Source: Anseongella ginsenosidimutans (GTDB lineage Bacteria; Bacteroidota; Bacteroidia; Sphingobacteriales; Sphingobacteriaceae). From it: a DNA stretch of 64,000 bases. Location of the stretch: contig NZ_CP042432.1 in the NCBI RefSeq assembly GCF_008033235.1, positions 2,914,001 through 2,978,000 on the forward strand, read 5' to 3'. The notes beneath the pieces are model-generated. The model had not been told where the DNA came from. It worked only from the letters and a program-made list of their open reading frames with translations, and ran no database searches. A program made the position numbers and the translations under genes. Below are positions 1 through 9,227 of the stretch, piece after piece (the first letter of the stretch is position 1; each line of letters opens with the position of its first letter).

Positions 1-537
1 CTTATCCTGCTGGATGAGATCGGCCGGGGAACCAGTACCTATGATGGTATTTCCATCGCCTGGTCCATCGCAGAGTATATTCATAACCATCCTTCGGCGC
101 GGGCCAGGACGCTGTTCGCCACCCATTACCATGAACTGAACGAAATGGCTGCCGGTTTGCCAAGGGTGCGGAATTATAACGTATCCATCAGGGAGGTAGG
201 GAATAAGGTCATTTTCCTCCGGAAGCTGGTACCCGGCGGCAGCGAACATAGTTTTGGTATTCATGTGGCCAGAATGGCAGGCATGCCCCAGCTTATCCTG
301 GAAAGGGCAAACGAGATTCTCAGGCGGCTTGAAAAGGAGCGATCTTCGGGGAATTCCCTTAAAAACGGGATCGGACGGGCAACGGCTAAAGAAAACTATC
401 AGTTAAGCATGTTCTCGCTGGATGATCCGGTGCTTATCAGCATTCGTGACAGCCTCCGGGACCTGGACGTGAACTCCCTTACCCCGGTGGACGCCCTTTT
501 AAAGCTGGACACCATCTGCAAGCTTCTGAACGATTAA
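1..537 (+). CDS. mutS: DNA mismatch repair protein MutS, C-terminal part (5' end outside window)
   Basis: MutS binds DNA mismatches and recruits MutL in an ATP-dependent way. The frame is open from base 1, so the gene begins before the window; the Met codon at 145 is internal. The first codons give the Walker B/ABC signature [12 protein letters not shown], followed by the FATHYHEL switch motif and the [10 protein letters not shown] helix that closes the ATPase domain. The tail ([12 protein letters not shown] and [10 protein letters not shown]) matches the short C-terminal dimerisation segment of MutS. The stop codon overlaps the stop of the convergent lipoprotein gene by 4 nt. Family identity is essentially certain. 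Confidence 0.97.
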   Translation, partial: LILLDEIGRGTSTYDGISIAWSIAEYIHNHPSARARTLFATHYHELNEMAAGLPRVRNYNVSIREVGNKVIFLRKLVPGGSEHSFGIHVARMAGMPQLILERANEILRRLEKERSSGNSLKNGIGRATAKENYQLSMFSLDDPVLISIRDSLRDLDVNSLTPVDALLKLDTICKLLND

Positions 538-1367
538 AGCATTCCTTCCAGGATGCCTTGTCGTTTCAGGGTGCCTTCGACTTTATCGAAAGGTACCTTT
601 AGTACGGTAGACCCCATGGAATAGGGAGCAATGTCGTAGGGATTATAGTAAAATAACAATCCTTCCCGGGTAATGGCAAAGTTCTCCGTCAGGTGAAAAG
701 GGCTGCCCCCGCCGTCATTCTCCATGTAAAAATAGCCCGCATCCTTCAGGGACTGCCCTTCGGGAATACCGGTTTCTTCGCGAAAGAGCGATTCGGCAAT
801 TTTTTCAAGCGTTTCCATTTGTCCTTCCGCCACCAGTTCATCCAGGTAAATGCGATGCCCGCCGGAAGGAATGAAATTGGCGAACAGATGAATATTCATG
901 CCATGCGCGCCGCCAAGGTAATTTTCTTCCGAGAGCTGCAGGGTAATAAAGTGGTCATTATTGGCAATGATCTCCACTTCGCGCCGGATAAACCACTTGG
1001 CGCGGCTGTCGGGGAACTCGCTGCTGAACTTTTCGTAGTCATTGATGAATGCCTTGCCGAACGCTTCGGGCGATAACCCGGTTTCGGCGGTATCTGCCGA
1101 GCCGGTAAGCCATCTTTCGATCTGCAAGCTAAGGGTATCGTTCAGCGCCCTGTTGCCGGACCCTACGATCCTGGGGTAAGAAAAATAAATGGAGGTGCAT
1201 TCGGTTTGAGCGGTATCACAATCGCTTTCCTGCTCATAGGTTTCCATGGTCACGAATTTGACCGTATTCTCTGATTCGTCCCCTGAATTGTTCCTGTTGT
1301 TTCCTCCCCCGCAGGAAGCCGGAACAGACAAGGTTGGAATCAGTATAAGAAGGTATAATTTATTCAT
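534..1367 (-). CDS. DUF3298-containing putative lipoprotein (RsiV/PdaC-like fold)
   Basis: A 277-residue exported protein. The N-terminus is a hydrophobic signal ending at PASC, so Cys19 may be lipidated, although the residue at -3 is not a typical lipobox Leu. The rest looks like the DUF4163/DUF3298 pair seen in RsiV and PdaC: an early region with IYFSYPRI, a central LGGAHGMN segment and a C-terminal [19 protein letters not shown] stretch, which is the DUF3298 hallmark. Members are cell-envelope proteins, some binding lysozyme or peptidoglycan; the ligand here is unknown. It is a single gene, convergent with mutS and divergent from the thioredoxin-fold gene. Confidence 0.82.
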   Translation of the reverse strand: MNKLYLLILIPTLSVPASCGGGNNRNNSGDESENTVKFVTMETYEQESDCDTAQTECTSIYFSYPRIVGSGNRALNDTLSLQIERWLTGSADTAETGLSPEAFGKAFINDYEKFSSEFPDSRAKWFIRREVEIIANNDHFITLQLSEENYLGGAHGMNIHLFANFIPSGGHRIYLDELVAEGQMETLEKIAESLFREETGIPEGQSLKDAGYFYMENDGGGSPFHLTENFAITREGLLFYYNPYDIAPYSMGSTVLKVPFDKVEGTLKRQGILEGML

Positions 1368-1428
1368 ACGGGGAAGCGAGCAAAAAAAAAGCCAGAATAA
1401 ATTCCTAACTTAAAACGTTGAATTAAAT

Positions 1429-1950
1429 ATGATAAAAATAGGTTTTTTTATTCTTTTGAGCGGGGCCGCAGCCGGCAATCTGGCGGCGCAGGCGCCCTCC
1501 GGCGACGTTACAAAGCAGGGCTCCGGCCACGTTGGCCTGCTCAGCTACGACGAGCTTGAAGCGCGGCTTACGACAAAGAGCGATACGACCTATGTTGTCA
1601 ATTTCTGGGCTACCTGGTGCGGTCCCTGCCTGAAAGAACTGCCGTATTTTGATCGCCTGCAGAAAAAATATTCGTCAAAAAATGTAAAGGTACTATTGGT
1701 TAGCCTTGATTTCAGGTCGCAACTGGAAGAGCAGGTGATTCCTTACGTGGAGGAAAATAAGCTGCAGTCTGAAGTTTTGGTCCTGGATGAACAGGATCAA
1801 TCTGCGGTGATCAACCGGGTTTCCCCGGAGTGGTCGGGTGCGCTTCCTGCCACTCTCGTAGTGAATGCGGCTGCGGGATCGCGTAGGTTTTATGAAGGAG
1901 CCTTTACGTACGAAGAACTGGAAAAATTTTATTTGCTCACTCAAAACTAA
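1429..1950 (+). CDS. TlpA-like thiol-disulfide oxidoreductase
   Basis: A 173-residue periplasmic thioredoxin-fold protein. A signal peptide (about residues 1-20, ending near LAAQA) precedes a TlpA/ResA-type domain with the active-site motif WCGPC (Cys64 and Cys67) inside NFWATWCGPCLKELP. Such proteins reduce or exchange disulfides in exported proteins. It lies only 8 nt before a second redoxin gene, so the two probably form one transcript with related envelope redox roles. The cis-Pro region appears as GALPATLVV. The specific substrate cannot be read from sequence. Confidence 0.88.
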   Translation: MIKIGFFILLSGAAAGNLAAQAPSGDVTKQGSGHVGLLSYDELEARLTTKSDTTYVVNFWATWCGPCLKELPYFDRLQKKYSSKNVKVLLVSLDFRSQLEEQVIPYVEENKLQSEVLVLDEQDQSAVINRVSPEWSGALPATLVVNAAAGSRRFYEGAFTYEELEKFYLLTQN

Positions 1951-1958
1951 GTGTTGTT

Positions 1959-2582
1959 ATGAAAAAATTACTTTTCCTTCTCGGTGCAGGACTGCTCTTC
2001 TCCATGCCGTTCGCCTATGCCCAGCCATCCTATTCCGGCGGATACGCGATTGGCGATAAGGCTGTTTCCTTTTCCCTGAAAAATGTGGATGGCCGCATGG
2101 TGTCACTTGATGATTATGATTCGGCGAAAGGCTATGTGATCATTTTTACGTGTAATACCTGCCCGTATTCAAGGGCTTATGAATCGCGGATCAAACAGCT
2201 GCATGAAAAATACGCTTCCGGTGGATTTCCCGTGCTGGCCATTAATCCAAATGACCCTGAGGTCTCCGGCGGCGATGCTTTTGATGAAATGAAACAACGG
2301 GCCGGTGCCGAGGGTTTTGAGTTCCCTTATCTGTATGACGAAAACCAGGAGGTTTCGAAAATTTATGGCCCCCTGCGTACCCCGCATGTCTTTTTACTTG
2401 AAAAGACCGCGGAAGGAAATATCGTACGTTACGTGGGGGCTATTGATAACGATACAGAGAACGCCAATCCTGATAAGGTCCGTTACGTGGAAGAAGCTAT
2501 ATCGGCAATTCTCAAAGGGAGCAAGCCCGATCCGGCAAGCACAAAGGCCATTGGTTGCGGCGTAAAATGGCAGGAAAGCTAA
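1959..2582 (+). CDS. Thioredoxin-family/peroxiredoxin-like secreted protein
   Basis: 207 residues with a signal peptide (cleavage near AYAQ, residues 19-22) and an AhpC/TSA-like redoxin domain. The active-site region is FTCNTCPYS, a CxxC (Cys65, Cys68) typical of the PRX-like/thioredoxin group that follows VIIFTCNTCPY; the LRTPHVFLL segment carries the cis-proline loop. Probably a periplasmic disulfide reductase or peroxidase acting with the TlpA-like protein encoded 8 nt upstream. Catalytic type (reductase or peroxidase) is not settled. Confidence 0.86.
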   Translation: MKKLLFLLGAGLLFSMPFAYAQPSYSGGYAIGDKAVSFSLKNVDGRMVSLDDYDSAKGYVIIFTCNTCPYSRAYESRIKQLHEKYASGGFPVLAINPNDPEVSGGDAFDEMKQRAGAEGFEFPYLYDENQEVSKIYGPLRTPHVFLLEKTAEGNIVRYVGAIDNDTENANPDKVRYVEEAISAILKGSKPDPASTKAIGCGVKWQES

Positions 2583-2662
2583 AGGATACCAGCTGCCGGC
2601 CCTGTTAACACATTAGCGCGACACGACAAAAGGTTTCGGCTTTTTTGCCGATATTTGCCGCC

Positions 2663-3490
2663 ATGACTAATTTTACCGAACAATTAAAACTTAACCTGAA
2701 GCGCCCGATTGTGTTTTTTGACCTGGAAACTACCGGGGTGCATGTTGGAGTTGACCGCATTGTGGAATATTCTTTTCTGAAAGTAATGCTTGACGGAACA
2801 ACGGCAGGGCTTACCCGCAAAGTAAATCCCGAAATGCCTATTCCGCTGACCTCTTCGCTTATTCACGGCATTTATGATGAGGACGTGAAAGATGAACCCA
2901 CATTCCGGCAGCAGGCAAAGAACCTGGCCAATTTCCTGGAAGGCTGCGACCTGGCAGGCTATAATTGTATAAAGTTTGATATCCCGGTGTTGATGGAGGA
3001 ATTTCTCCGGGCGGGAATAGAGTTTGATTTTGAAGGCCGGAAAGTAGTGGACGTGCAGAATATTTTCCATCAAATGGAACAGCGTACCCTGAAGGCTGCC
3101 TATAAATTTTACTGTAATAAGGAACTGATCGCCGCCCATTCTGCCGAAGCGGATATCGTGGCTACCTATGAAGTGCTGCTGGCCCAGCTGGAGCGTTATG
3201 CCAATGTAGAAATCGAGGACAAGGATGGAAAAAAAATTATCCCTGTTCAAAACGACGTGGAAGCACTGCATAAATTTACCAGCCTCAGGGATAATGTAGA
3301 TTTTGCCGGCCGCATGGTCTATGATGAGCAGGGAAGGGAAATATTTAATTTTGGTAAGCACAAGGGGAAGCTGGTGGAAGAAGTGCTTAATAATGAACCC
3401 AGCTACTATGACTGGATGATGAACGGTGATTTCCCTCTTTATACCAAGAAAAAACTGACGGAAATACGCTTGCGGAAATTCAATAAGTAA
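2663..3490 (+). CDS. DnaQ-like 3'-5' exonuclease with ExoX-like C-terminal domain
   Basis: 275 residues. The DEDDh exonuclease fold starts with FFDLETTG (catalytic Asp20 and Glu22), continues with NCIKFDIPVL (Exo II) and ends with HSAEADI (Exo III His and Asp). The C-terminal 60 residues (FGKHKGKLVEEV...YYDWMM) resemble the ExoX-like C-terminal domain. It probably trims 3' ends in DNA repair or proofreading. I choose ATG 2663 over an upstream in-frame TTG at 2645 because a near-consensus -7 box (GATATTTG, 2650-2657) sits 5 nt before this ATG, as for several other genes here. Confidence 0.9.
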   Translation: MTNFTEQLKLNLKRPIVFFDLETTGVHVGVDRIVEYSFLKVMLDGTTAGLTRKVNPEMPIPLTSSLIHGIYDEDVKDEPTFRQQAKNLANFLEGCDLAGYNCIKFDIPVLMEEFLRAGIEFDFEGRKVVDVQNIFHQMEQRTLKAAYKFYCNKELIAAHSAEADIVATYEVLLAQLERYANVEIEDKDGKKIIPVQNDVEALHKFTSLRDNVDFAGRMVYDEQGREIFNFGKHKGKLVEEVLNNEPSYYDWMMNGDFPLYTKKKLTEIRLRKFNK

Positions 3491-3513
3491 AAGGGGCTCC
3501 GGCTCCCGGCTGT

Positions 3514-4227
3514 TTATAAGAGGCTTTTGGTAAGCAGGCCGGCGGCAAGCGCAAAGCTGATACTGAGCAGGGTACCTATGAGGAAGTATTCCGCTTCTTT
3601 TCTTTCTTTGTCCTTCATTATTTCATTGAACCGGAAAACGGATTTTGCCGCAATCAGGAAACCGATGGCTTCATAACGGCTTAGCAAAATAAAAGTGAGG
3701 ATGAGGAATCGTTCCGAGTATCCGATCCATTTCCCGGCTTCCGCCAGGCCCTGCCTGTCCTCCAGCTGCTGACACCATTTCCGGGTAGCGATGCTGATCA
3801 CCACTCCCGCGGGAAACAATACCAGCAGGTAGCCGGTAAGGAGTACCCATGCTGCCGGGTTTGCCAGGAGTTCCCGAAGGGATGCTGCCAGGATGGCTCC
3901 CTGTCCGGTCAGGGCCAGCCAGCAACCGGTAAGTACCGCCAGGTGCAAAACCTGGTCGGCAATAAAAGTATAAAGATTCTTCCATCGCAGGCTTGCCTTG
4001 CCCAGGTCAATCAGCAAGTGGCTGCCCATGACAATTAGCGGCACCTGGTAATTGTCCCATATTCCCAGGAAGAGGTAGGTAGCTGCACCGTGTACCAGGA
4101 CGTGGACGTAAAGATGCGGAGATCGCCATTTGAGATCGTTCTTACTTTTTACCCAGCCGGAGGGCTGCAGCAGGAAATCCGCTATGAGATGGGCCGCGAG
4201 CAGGCGAAGCAGGATGATGATGCTCAT
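3514..4227 (-). CDS. DUF3307 membrane protein
   Basis: 237 residues, nearly all hydrophobic, with about six membrane segments. The N-terminus (LLAAHLIADFLLQP, then HVLVHGAATYLFL and GSHLLIDLGK) has the conserved His/Asp pattern of DUF3307, a family of inner-membrane proteins of unknown function often encoded next to SatD. Its start overlaps the satD stop by 4 nt (ATGA), so translation is likely coupled. The polar residues inside the membrane segments suggest a transport or metal/proton site, but this is inference. Confidence 0.85.
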   Translation of the reverse strand: MSIIILLRLLAAHLIADFLLQPSGWVKSKNDLKWRSPHLYVHVLVHGAATYLFLGIWDNYQVPLIVMGSHLLIDLGKASLRWKNLYTFIADQVLHLAVLTGCWLALTGQGAILAASLRELLANPAAWVLLTGYLLVLFPAGVVISIATRKWCQQLEDRQGLAEAGKWIGYSERFLILTFILLSRYEAIGFLIAAKSVFRFNEIMKDKERKEAEYFLIGTLLSISFALAAGLLTKSLL

Positions 4228-4877
4228 TGTACGTGGCTTTTTACAAGGGTTTGGTATCGTTTTATCAGTTCCTCTACGGCACTCCAGCCTGATGTCTTCA
4301 GGCTGGCGCTGACGGCGGGCTGCGTGATATCCAAGGAAGCGGCGATGGTATTCTGGGTTTTCCCTTCAAGCGTTTCGGCAATGATCCCTGCCTGGATGGG
4401 AGTCCATCGTTTGAGAATAATGTCCATAAGTTTGCAGGCAACGTGCATTTCCTTATTCACCGGCTCCCAGGGAGTAACGATTTTCAAGCGGTCGTCCTGG
4501 TCCATGGCATCCAATGCGGGGCCGGAGTACCGGAAGGCTTCCCCATCCGATTCAAGGGCGTTTGCCGCCATGAAAGTTACTTTACCTACTCCTATAGCCA
4601 GCCGGCAATCATAGGAACCCATTTCCGCATTTGCTTTCATAAGGGTAGTTCTGATCCATAGGGCTGTCCGGAGCGCCTGCGCCGGATCCTGTACAATTCC
4701 CTGGAAACTGTCTCCGCGGAAGATGCTGAATTCCTGCTGGTTTTCCCCCGTCCTGTGGAGCGAGGAAAAAATACGCTTTAATTTTTCGGGCATCTTTTCC
4801 CGTGCGGCCGGTTCCAGCCTGCCGGACTCGACAATATCTCCGGTTATTACGGCAATATGGCTATTTTCTTTTTTCAT
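4224..4877 (-). CDS. satD: SatD family protein
   Basis: 217 residues. The N-terminus HIAVITGDIVESGRL is the SatD family signature; the central part (FRGDSFQGIV, LAIGVGKVTFM) resembles a nucleotide-cyclase/GGDEF-like fold, and the C-terminus (IAASLDITQPAVSASLKTSG) reads as a helix-turn-helix, so the protein may bind DNA. SatD was named from acid-tolerance work in Streptococcus mutans; its biochemical role is unresolved. It forms an overlapping pair with the DUF3307 gene. The unusually dyad-rich AT stretch directly before its start suggests self-regulation through the C-terminal HTH. Confidence 0.85.
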   Translation of the reverse strand: MKKENSHIAVITGDIVESGRLEPAAREKMPEKLKRIFSSLHRTGENQQEFSIFRGDSFQGIVQDPAQALRTALWIRTTLMKANAEMGSYDCRLAIGVGKVTFMAANALESDGEAFRYSGPALDAMDQDDRLKIVTPWEPVNKEMHVACKLMDIILKRWTPIQAGIIAETLEGKTQNTIAASLDITQPAVSASLKTSGWSAVEELIKRYQTLVKSHVQ

Positions 4878-4878
4878 A

Positions 4879-4947
4879 AAATATAACCTTCAGGGCTTAT
4901 AAAGGGACAATATAAACTACAGAGGTTATATTTGCAAAATATAAACG
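4879..4947 (-). promoter_or_regulatory. Dyad-rich control region of satD/DUF3307
   Basis: A perfect 10-bp inverted repeat, AAATATAACC at 4879-4888 and GGTTATATTT at 4924-4933, flanks the presumed promoter just before the satD start codon. Between and beyond the arms lie further TATAA-type copies, including a direct repeat AATATAAAC at about 4910 and 4938. This density of half-sites next to a gene with a C-terminal HTH fits an autoregulatory operator. The plus-strand TATATTTG at 4927-4934 resembles a -7 box but points away from satD. Confidence 0.55.
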
Positions 4948-4949
4948 AA

Positions 4950-5888
4950 TTAGCTTATATTATTGGGTCTTAAAAACCCTATATTTCGTTTCAGGCCCGA
5001 AAATTTTGTGCGTTTTACCGCGGACCCCCGGAAAACTTCCCGGAAGGTTTCTTCCGTGAGTTCTTCCCACTCCTGTTTTTTCATTCCCAGGAGATCGGGA
5101 TGAGGGTCAAAGGCCGGCTCGGAATGCGGTTTGGAAAACCGGTTCCAGGGGCAAACATCCTGGCAGGTATCACAGCCGAACATCCAGTTTTCAAACTGCC
5201 CGTGGAAACCCTCCGGAAGCTGGTCTTTTAACTCAATGGTAAAATAGGAAATGCATTTGCTCCCGTCTATTTCGTAGGGCGCCGAAATGGCCTCTGTAGG
5301 GCAGGCGTCAATACAACGGGTGCAGGTGCCGCAATGGTCCGCCGCCGGGTTGTCGTATTCCAGTTCAAGATCGATGACCAGTTCAGCCAGGAAAAAGAAA
5401 GAGCCGGTTTGCTTATTGATCAGGTTGGTATTCTTTCCTGTCCAGCCCAGCCCTGAGCGCCGGGCCCAGGCCTTGTCCATTACCGGGGCCGAATCCACAA
5501 AAGCTCTTCCGCCTACTTCCCCGATCGCCGACTGGATAAAGAACAGCAGTTCCTTGAGCTTGTCCTTGATCACAAAATGATAGTCTTTTCCATAGGCGTA
5601 GCGGGATATCCTGGGCGCTTCCGGATCTTCCTGGGAGCGGGGTGTATAATAATTCAAGCCCAGGGAAATTACCGACCTGGCGCCCTCCACGAGCAGCCGG
5701 GGGTCCAGCCGTTTGTCAAAGTGATTTTCCATGTACTGCATACGGCCGTGCCGGCCTTCCCGCAGCCATTTTTCAAGCTGAACAGCTTCCTCCTCCAGGA
5801 AATCCGCCCTGGAAATACCGCAGAACAGGAATCCCAGCCTTTTGGCTTCCGCTTTGATCAATTTTGTATATGCCGCTGCCTGGTCCAT
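4950..5888 (-). CDS. queG: Epoxyqueuosine reductase QueG
   Basis: 312 residues, normal length. QueG converts epoxyqueuosine to queuosine in tRNA using cobalamin and two [4Fe-4S] clusters. The cluster ligands are clear: Cys186/189/192/196 in [12 protein letters not shown] and Cys212 plus Cys239/242/246 in CDTCQDVCP. The N-terminal cobalamin-binding half shows the family [19 protein letters not shown] block with the conserved Asp132. It lies 9 nt downstream of ruvB on the same strand, so it probably shares that transcript. Confidence 0.97.
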   Translation of the reverse strand: MDQAAAYTKLIKAEAKRLGFLFCGISRADFLEEEAVQLEKWLREGRHGRMQYMENHFDKRLDPRLLVEGARSVISLGLNYYTPRSQEDPEAPRISRYAYGKDYHFVIKDKLKELLFFIQSAIGEVGGRAFVDSAPVMDKAWARRSGLGWTGKNTNLINKQTGSFFFLAELVIDLELEYDNPAADHCGTCTRCIDACPTEAISAPYEIDGSKCISYFTIELKDQLPEGFHGQFENWMFGCDTCQDVCPWNRFSKPHSEPAFDPHPDLLGMKKQEWEELTEETFREVFRGSAVKRTKFSGLKRNIGFLRPNNIS

Positions 5889-5897
5889 CCTCCGCTT

Positions 5898-6929
5898 TCA
5901 ATCCTCAAATAAGTTTCCCGTCCGTCCGTCTCTTTTAATGCCCAGGTGCGTATAAGTCATGGGGGTAGCTTCCCGTCCGCGGGGAGTGCGTTTGAGATAG
6001 CCTTCCTGTATAAGAAAAGGTTCGTACACCTCCTCGATAGTTCCTTCGTCTTCTCCCACGGCGGTAGCGATGGTCTTCAACCCTACAGGCCCTCCGCTGA
6101 ATTTCTGAACAATGGTAGAAAGGATCTTATTGTCCATCTCGTCAAGGCCATGTTCATCCACGTTGAGCGCTTCCAGGGCATATTTGGCAATAGCGGTATC
6201 GATCTGGCCGGTTCCTTTGATCTGGGCAAAATCACGCGTGCGCCGCAGAAGGGCGTTGACGATACGGGGAGTGCCCCGGCTCCGGCGCGCTATCTCGTAG
6301 GCGGCTTCTTCCGTGATCACGGTTTTAAGAATACCTGCCGAACGGAGAACAATAGTAGTCAGTAATTTGGCATCGTAATACTCCAGGCGGGCGTTGATGC
6401 CGAAGCGGGCGCGCAGGGGAGCGGTTAACATGCCTGAGCGGGTAGTAGCCCCGATCAGGGTAAAAGGATTCAGGCTGATCTGTACAGAACGGGCATTCGG
6501 CCCGGTTTCCAGCATGATATCGATCTTGTAGTCTTCCATTGCGGTGTAGAGGTATTCCTCTACCACGGGACTTAAACGGTGAATTTCATCAATGAATAGT
6601 ATGTCATTAGTTTCCAGGTTTGTAAGCAATCCGGCAAGATCGCCCGGTTTGTCCAGGACGGGGCCGGAGGTGACCTTTATGCCGGCGCCCATTTCGTTGG
6701 CAATGATATGGGCAAGGGTGGTTTTTCCCAGTCCCGGAGGGCCATGGAGCAGTATATGGTCCAGGGCCTCGCCGCGCAGCCTCGCCGCCTGTACAAATAC
6801 CTGGAAATTATCAATTACCTTTTGCTGACCGGTAAAGTCATCAAAAACAGCGGGGCGCAATACCCGTTCTATCTCTTTCTCGGCATTGCTCAGGTTCCCG
6901 GGATCGGCATCTAAATACTGGTTTGACAT
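5898..6929 (-). CDS. ruvB: Holliday junction DNA helicase RuvB
   Basis: 343 residues, the usual size. RuvB is the hexameric AAA+ motor that drives branch migration with RuvA. Walker A is GPPGLGKT (residues 63-70), Walker B FIDEIHRL (112-119), sensor 1 [18 protein letters not shown] (160-177) with the arginine finger, and the C-terminal winged helix carries GLKTIA and [10 protein letters not shown]. Located between the GT2 synthase (10 nt upstream) and queG (9 nt downstream) on the minus strand. Confidence 0.98.
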   Translation of the reverse strand: MSNQYLDADPGNLSNAEKEIERVLRPAVFDDFTGQQKVIDNFQVFVQAARLRGEALDHILLHGPPGLGKTTLAHIIANEMGAGIKVTSGPVLDKPGDLAGLLTNLETNDILFIDEIHRLSPVVEEYLYTAMEDYKIDIMLETGPNARSVQISLNPFTLIGATTRSGMLTAPLRARFGINARLEYYDAKLLTTIVLRSAGILKTVITEEAAYEIARRSRGTPRIVNALLRRTRDFAQIKGTGQIDTAIAKYALEALNVDEHGLDEMDNKILSTIVQKFSGGPVGLKTIATAVGEDEGTIEEVYEPFLIQEGYLKRTPRGREATPMTYTHLGIKRDGRTGNLFED

Positions 6930-6939
6930 CTTTACAAAG

Positions 6940-7680
6940 CTACGAAGAACGGCTGTATTTTCTGAACCAGCTGCCTATCTTCATTTTAATGACGCCCAGG
7001 GCGGCTTCCTTAAAAATTCCACGGCTCATTTTTGAAACGCCCTCGGTGCGGTCGGTGAAAATAATGGGTACTTCCACTACCCTGAAACCGTGCATAACGG
7101 CTGTAAATTTCATTTCTATCTGGAATCCGTAGCCGACAGATCGTATATTATCCAATTCAATAGCTTCCAGTACTTTCCGGTGGTAACATTTGAATCCCGC
7201 GGTAAAGTCCCGGATATCCATACCGGTGATAAAGCGCACATATACTGAAGCCGAATAAGACATGAGAACACGTCCCATGGGCCAGTTGACTACGTTTACT
7301 CCTTTGATATACCGTGAGCCCACCGCCACATCGGCGCCGTTTAAACAGGCTTCCCGAAGACGCGGCAGGTCATCCGGGTTATGGGAAAAATCCGCATCCA
7401 TTTCGAAAACAAACTGGTAGGGACGGGCCAATGCCCACCTGAAGCCATGAATATAAGCCCTGCCCAGTCCCAGCTTGCCCTGGCGCTGCTCAAGGAATAA
7501 TCGTCCCGGAAATTCCGGCATCAGCTTTTCAACGATTGCTGCCGTGCCATCGGGAGAACTGTCATCAATCACCAGGACGTGAAAAGGAACAACCAATGAA
7601 AAAACTTTCCTGATTATTTTCTCAATATTCTCTTTTTCATTGTATGTGGGGATCAGGACTATGCTATCAGACACGCTCAA
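6940..7680 (-). CDS. Polyprenol monophosphomannose synthase-like glycosyltransferase (GT2)
   Basis: 246 residues. A single GT-A domain of the dolichol-phosphate mannose synthase group: [13 protein letters not shown] at the N-terminus, [10 protein letters not shown], the metal-binding [13 protein letters not shown] and the acceptor-loop FTAGFKCY. It transfers a sugar (often mannose) from a nucleotide donor to polyprenyl phosphate at the cytoplasmic membrane face. No C-terminal membrane anchors are present, as in soluble bacterial DPM1 types. It is upstream of ruvB in the same orientation. Confidence 0.92.
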   Translation of the reverse strand: MSVSDSIVLIPTYNEKENIEKIIRKVFSLVVPFHVLVIDDSSPDGTAAIVEKLMPEFPGRLFLEQRQGKLGLGRAYIHGFRWALARPYQFVFEMDADFSHNPDDLPRLREACLNGADVAVGSRYIKGVNVVNWPMGRVLMSYSASVYVRFITGMDIRDFTAGFKCYHRKVLEAIELDNIRSVGYGFQIEMKFTAVMHGFRVVEVPIIFTDRTEGVSKMSRGIFKEAALGVIKMKIGSWFRKYSRSS

Positions 7681-7715
7681 CGTTATTTAAGCGATAAAAA
7701 TAGGATTTATATTCT

Positions 7716-9194
7716 TTATTTTACGTCTCCCATCAGTTTCCTCACAAAGGGGCTGGCCAGGAGGGCAATTATTCCGGCAGCGCCGATAAACATGGCGACC
7801 TTTGAGAACAAGGCCTGCGAGTCCAGTTCTTCAAGCTGGCCGGACAGAAGCCCTGCAAAGAGGTTGCCCAGGGCAGCGGCTACAAACCAGATACCCATCA
7901 TTTGCCCTACGCGGCTTTTCGGGGCCAGCTTAGTCACAGATGAAAGCCCTACCGGGGAGAGGCAAAGTTCTCCGCAGGTATGAAAGAAATAAGTGACGAT
8001 CAGCCAGGCGGGCGAAGCCAGGTTGCCCGGCCCGGAATTGGCTGCTCCCCAGCTGATCACAAAAAAACCTGCCGAAAGGCCAATGAGCCTCAGGGCGAAT
8101 TTCAGCGGAGCGGAAGGGTTTGCGTTGCGGGCGGCGAGCCAGGTCCAGAGCCAGCCAAACACCGGGGCAAGCACGATAATGAAAATGGGGTTCACCGATT
8201 GCAGCCAGCTGGCGGGCACTTCCCAGCCGCCGACCATCCGGTTGGTGTCCTGATCGGCAAAAAGATTCAGCGAGGAGCCGGCTTGTTCAAAGCCCGACCA
8301 GAAGACGGCCGCCAGGATAAACAACCAGAAAATAACCCCCAGCCGCTTCTTTTCCGGGCCGGAATGGCCACCGGCAATAAATAAGTAAATAAAATAGATC
8401 AGTACCAGGATGAGAATGCCGTATCCAAGCCCGCTGGCAATGTCTTCCATGCTGAGCTGGAATATTCCCTGGTTCACCAGGTAGCCAAAGAGGACCAACA
8501 GCAGGATGGCGCTGCCGGCAATAAGGTAAAAATTACGATTTTTATTTTTGAACCGGGTAGAAGACGTGTCTTCGTCCAGTAACCCGGCGTTCCCAAGCAG
8601 TTTTGCCCCTGCCTTGTACTGGATCAGTCCCAGCACCATTCCGATGCCTGCCGCCGAAAATCCCGCGTGCCAGTTCCAGTTTTCGCCAAGTGCGCCGCAG
8701 ATGATCGGCCCCAGGAAAGCGCCGGTGTTAATGCCCATGTAAAAAACAGAAAACCCTGCATCACGTCTGGCACCTCCTTCAGGATAAAGTTCCCCTACCA
8801 TCGTGCTTACATTCGGCTTCAGCAAGCCGGTGCCGATGGCTATGAGTATCAGGCCCAGGAAAAAACTGACGTTCCCGGGGACGGCCATGCTAAAATGCCC
8901 GGCGGCGATAATGCAGCCCCCGACAAATACCGCCTTCCGCTGTCCCCATAAATTATCCGCGATCCAGCCTCCGGCCAGCGTGAGAAAATAGACCGATGCC
9001 GTGTAAAGACCGTAAATGGCAGATGCATGGGCGACACCCAGGCCCAGGCCAGGATTGCTTCCCAGCAGGGGAGTGGTCATGAAAAGCATCAGGAGGGCGC
9101 GCATGCCGTAATAACTGAATCGCTCCCACATCTCGGTGAAAAACAGGGTTATAAGGGCAACAGGATGCCCGAAGATCTTTCTTTCTTGTTCCAT
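7716..9194 (-). CDS. POT/PTR2 family proton-dependent oligopeptide transporter
   Basis: 492 residues with about 12-14 membrane helices. The POT signatures are present: FTEMWERFSYYGMRALL in helix 1 (the ExxER proton-coupling motif) and FSVFYMGINTGAFLGP (PTR2 motif). It imports di- and tripeptides with protons. It starts 33 nt after the stop of a secreted dipeptidyl peptidase on the same strand, which suggests a peptide-use operon: the peptidase releases dipeptides and this carrier takes them up. Confidence 0.95.
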   Translation of the reverse strand: MEQERKIFGHPVALITLFFTEMWERFSYYGMRALLMLFMTTPLLGSNPGLGLGVAHASAIYGLYTASVYFLTLAGGWIADNLWGQRKAVFVGGCIIAAGHFSMAVPGNVSFFLGLILIAIGTGLLKPNVSTMVGELYPEGGARRDAGFSVFYMGINTGAFLGPIICGALGENWNWHAGFSAAGIGMVLGLIQYKAGAKLLGNAGLLDEDTSSTRFKNKNRNFYLIAGSAILLLVLFGYLVNQGIFQLSMEDIASGLGYGILILVLIYFIYLFIAGGHSGPEKKRLGVIFWLFILAAVFWSGFEQAGSSLNLFADQDTNRMVGGWEVPASWLQSVNPIFIIVLAPVFGWLWTWLAARNANPSAPLKFALRLIGLSAGFFVISWGAANSGPGNLASPAWLIVTYFFHTCGELCLSPVGLSSVTKLAPKSRVGQMMGIWFVAAALGNLFAGLLSGQLEELDSQALFSKVAMFIGAAGIIALLASPFVRKLMGDVK

Positions 9195-9227
9195 ACGTGT
9201 TAGAATAGTTTTGGTTGATTGGTATAA

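Noticed and set aside
2645-2662. TTG start for the exonuclease gene
   Set aside because: The extension overlaps a -7-like box and has no conserved residues; ATG 2663 fits better.
7980-8384. Long plus-strand frame opposite the POT transporter
   Set aside because: A shadow of the GC-rich transporter gene; Gly/Pro/Arg-rich composition without motifs.
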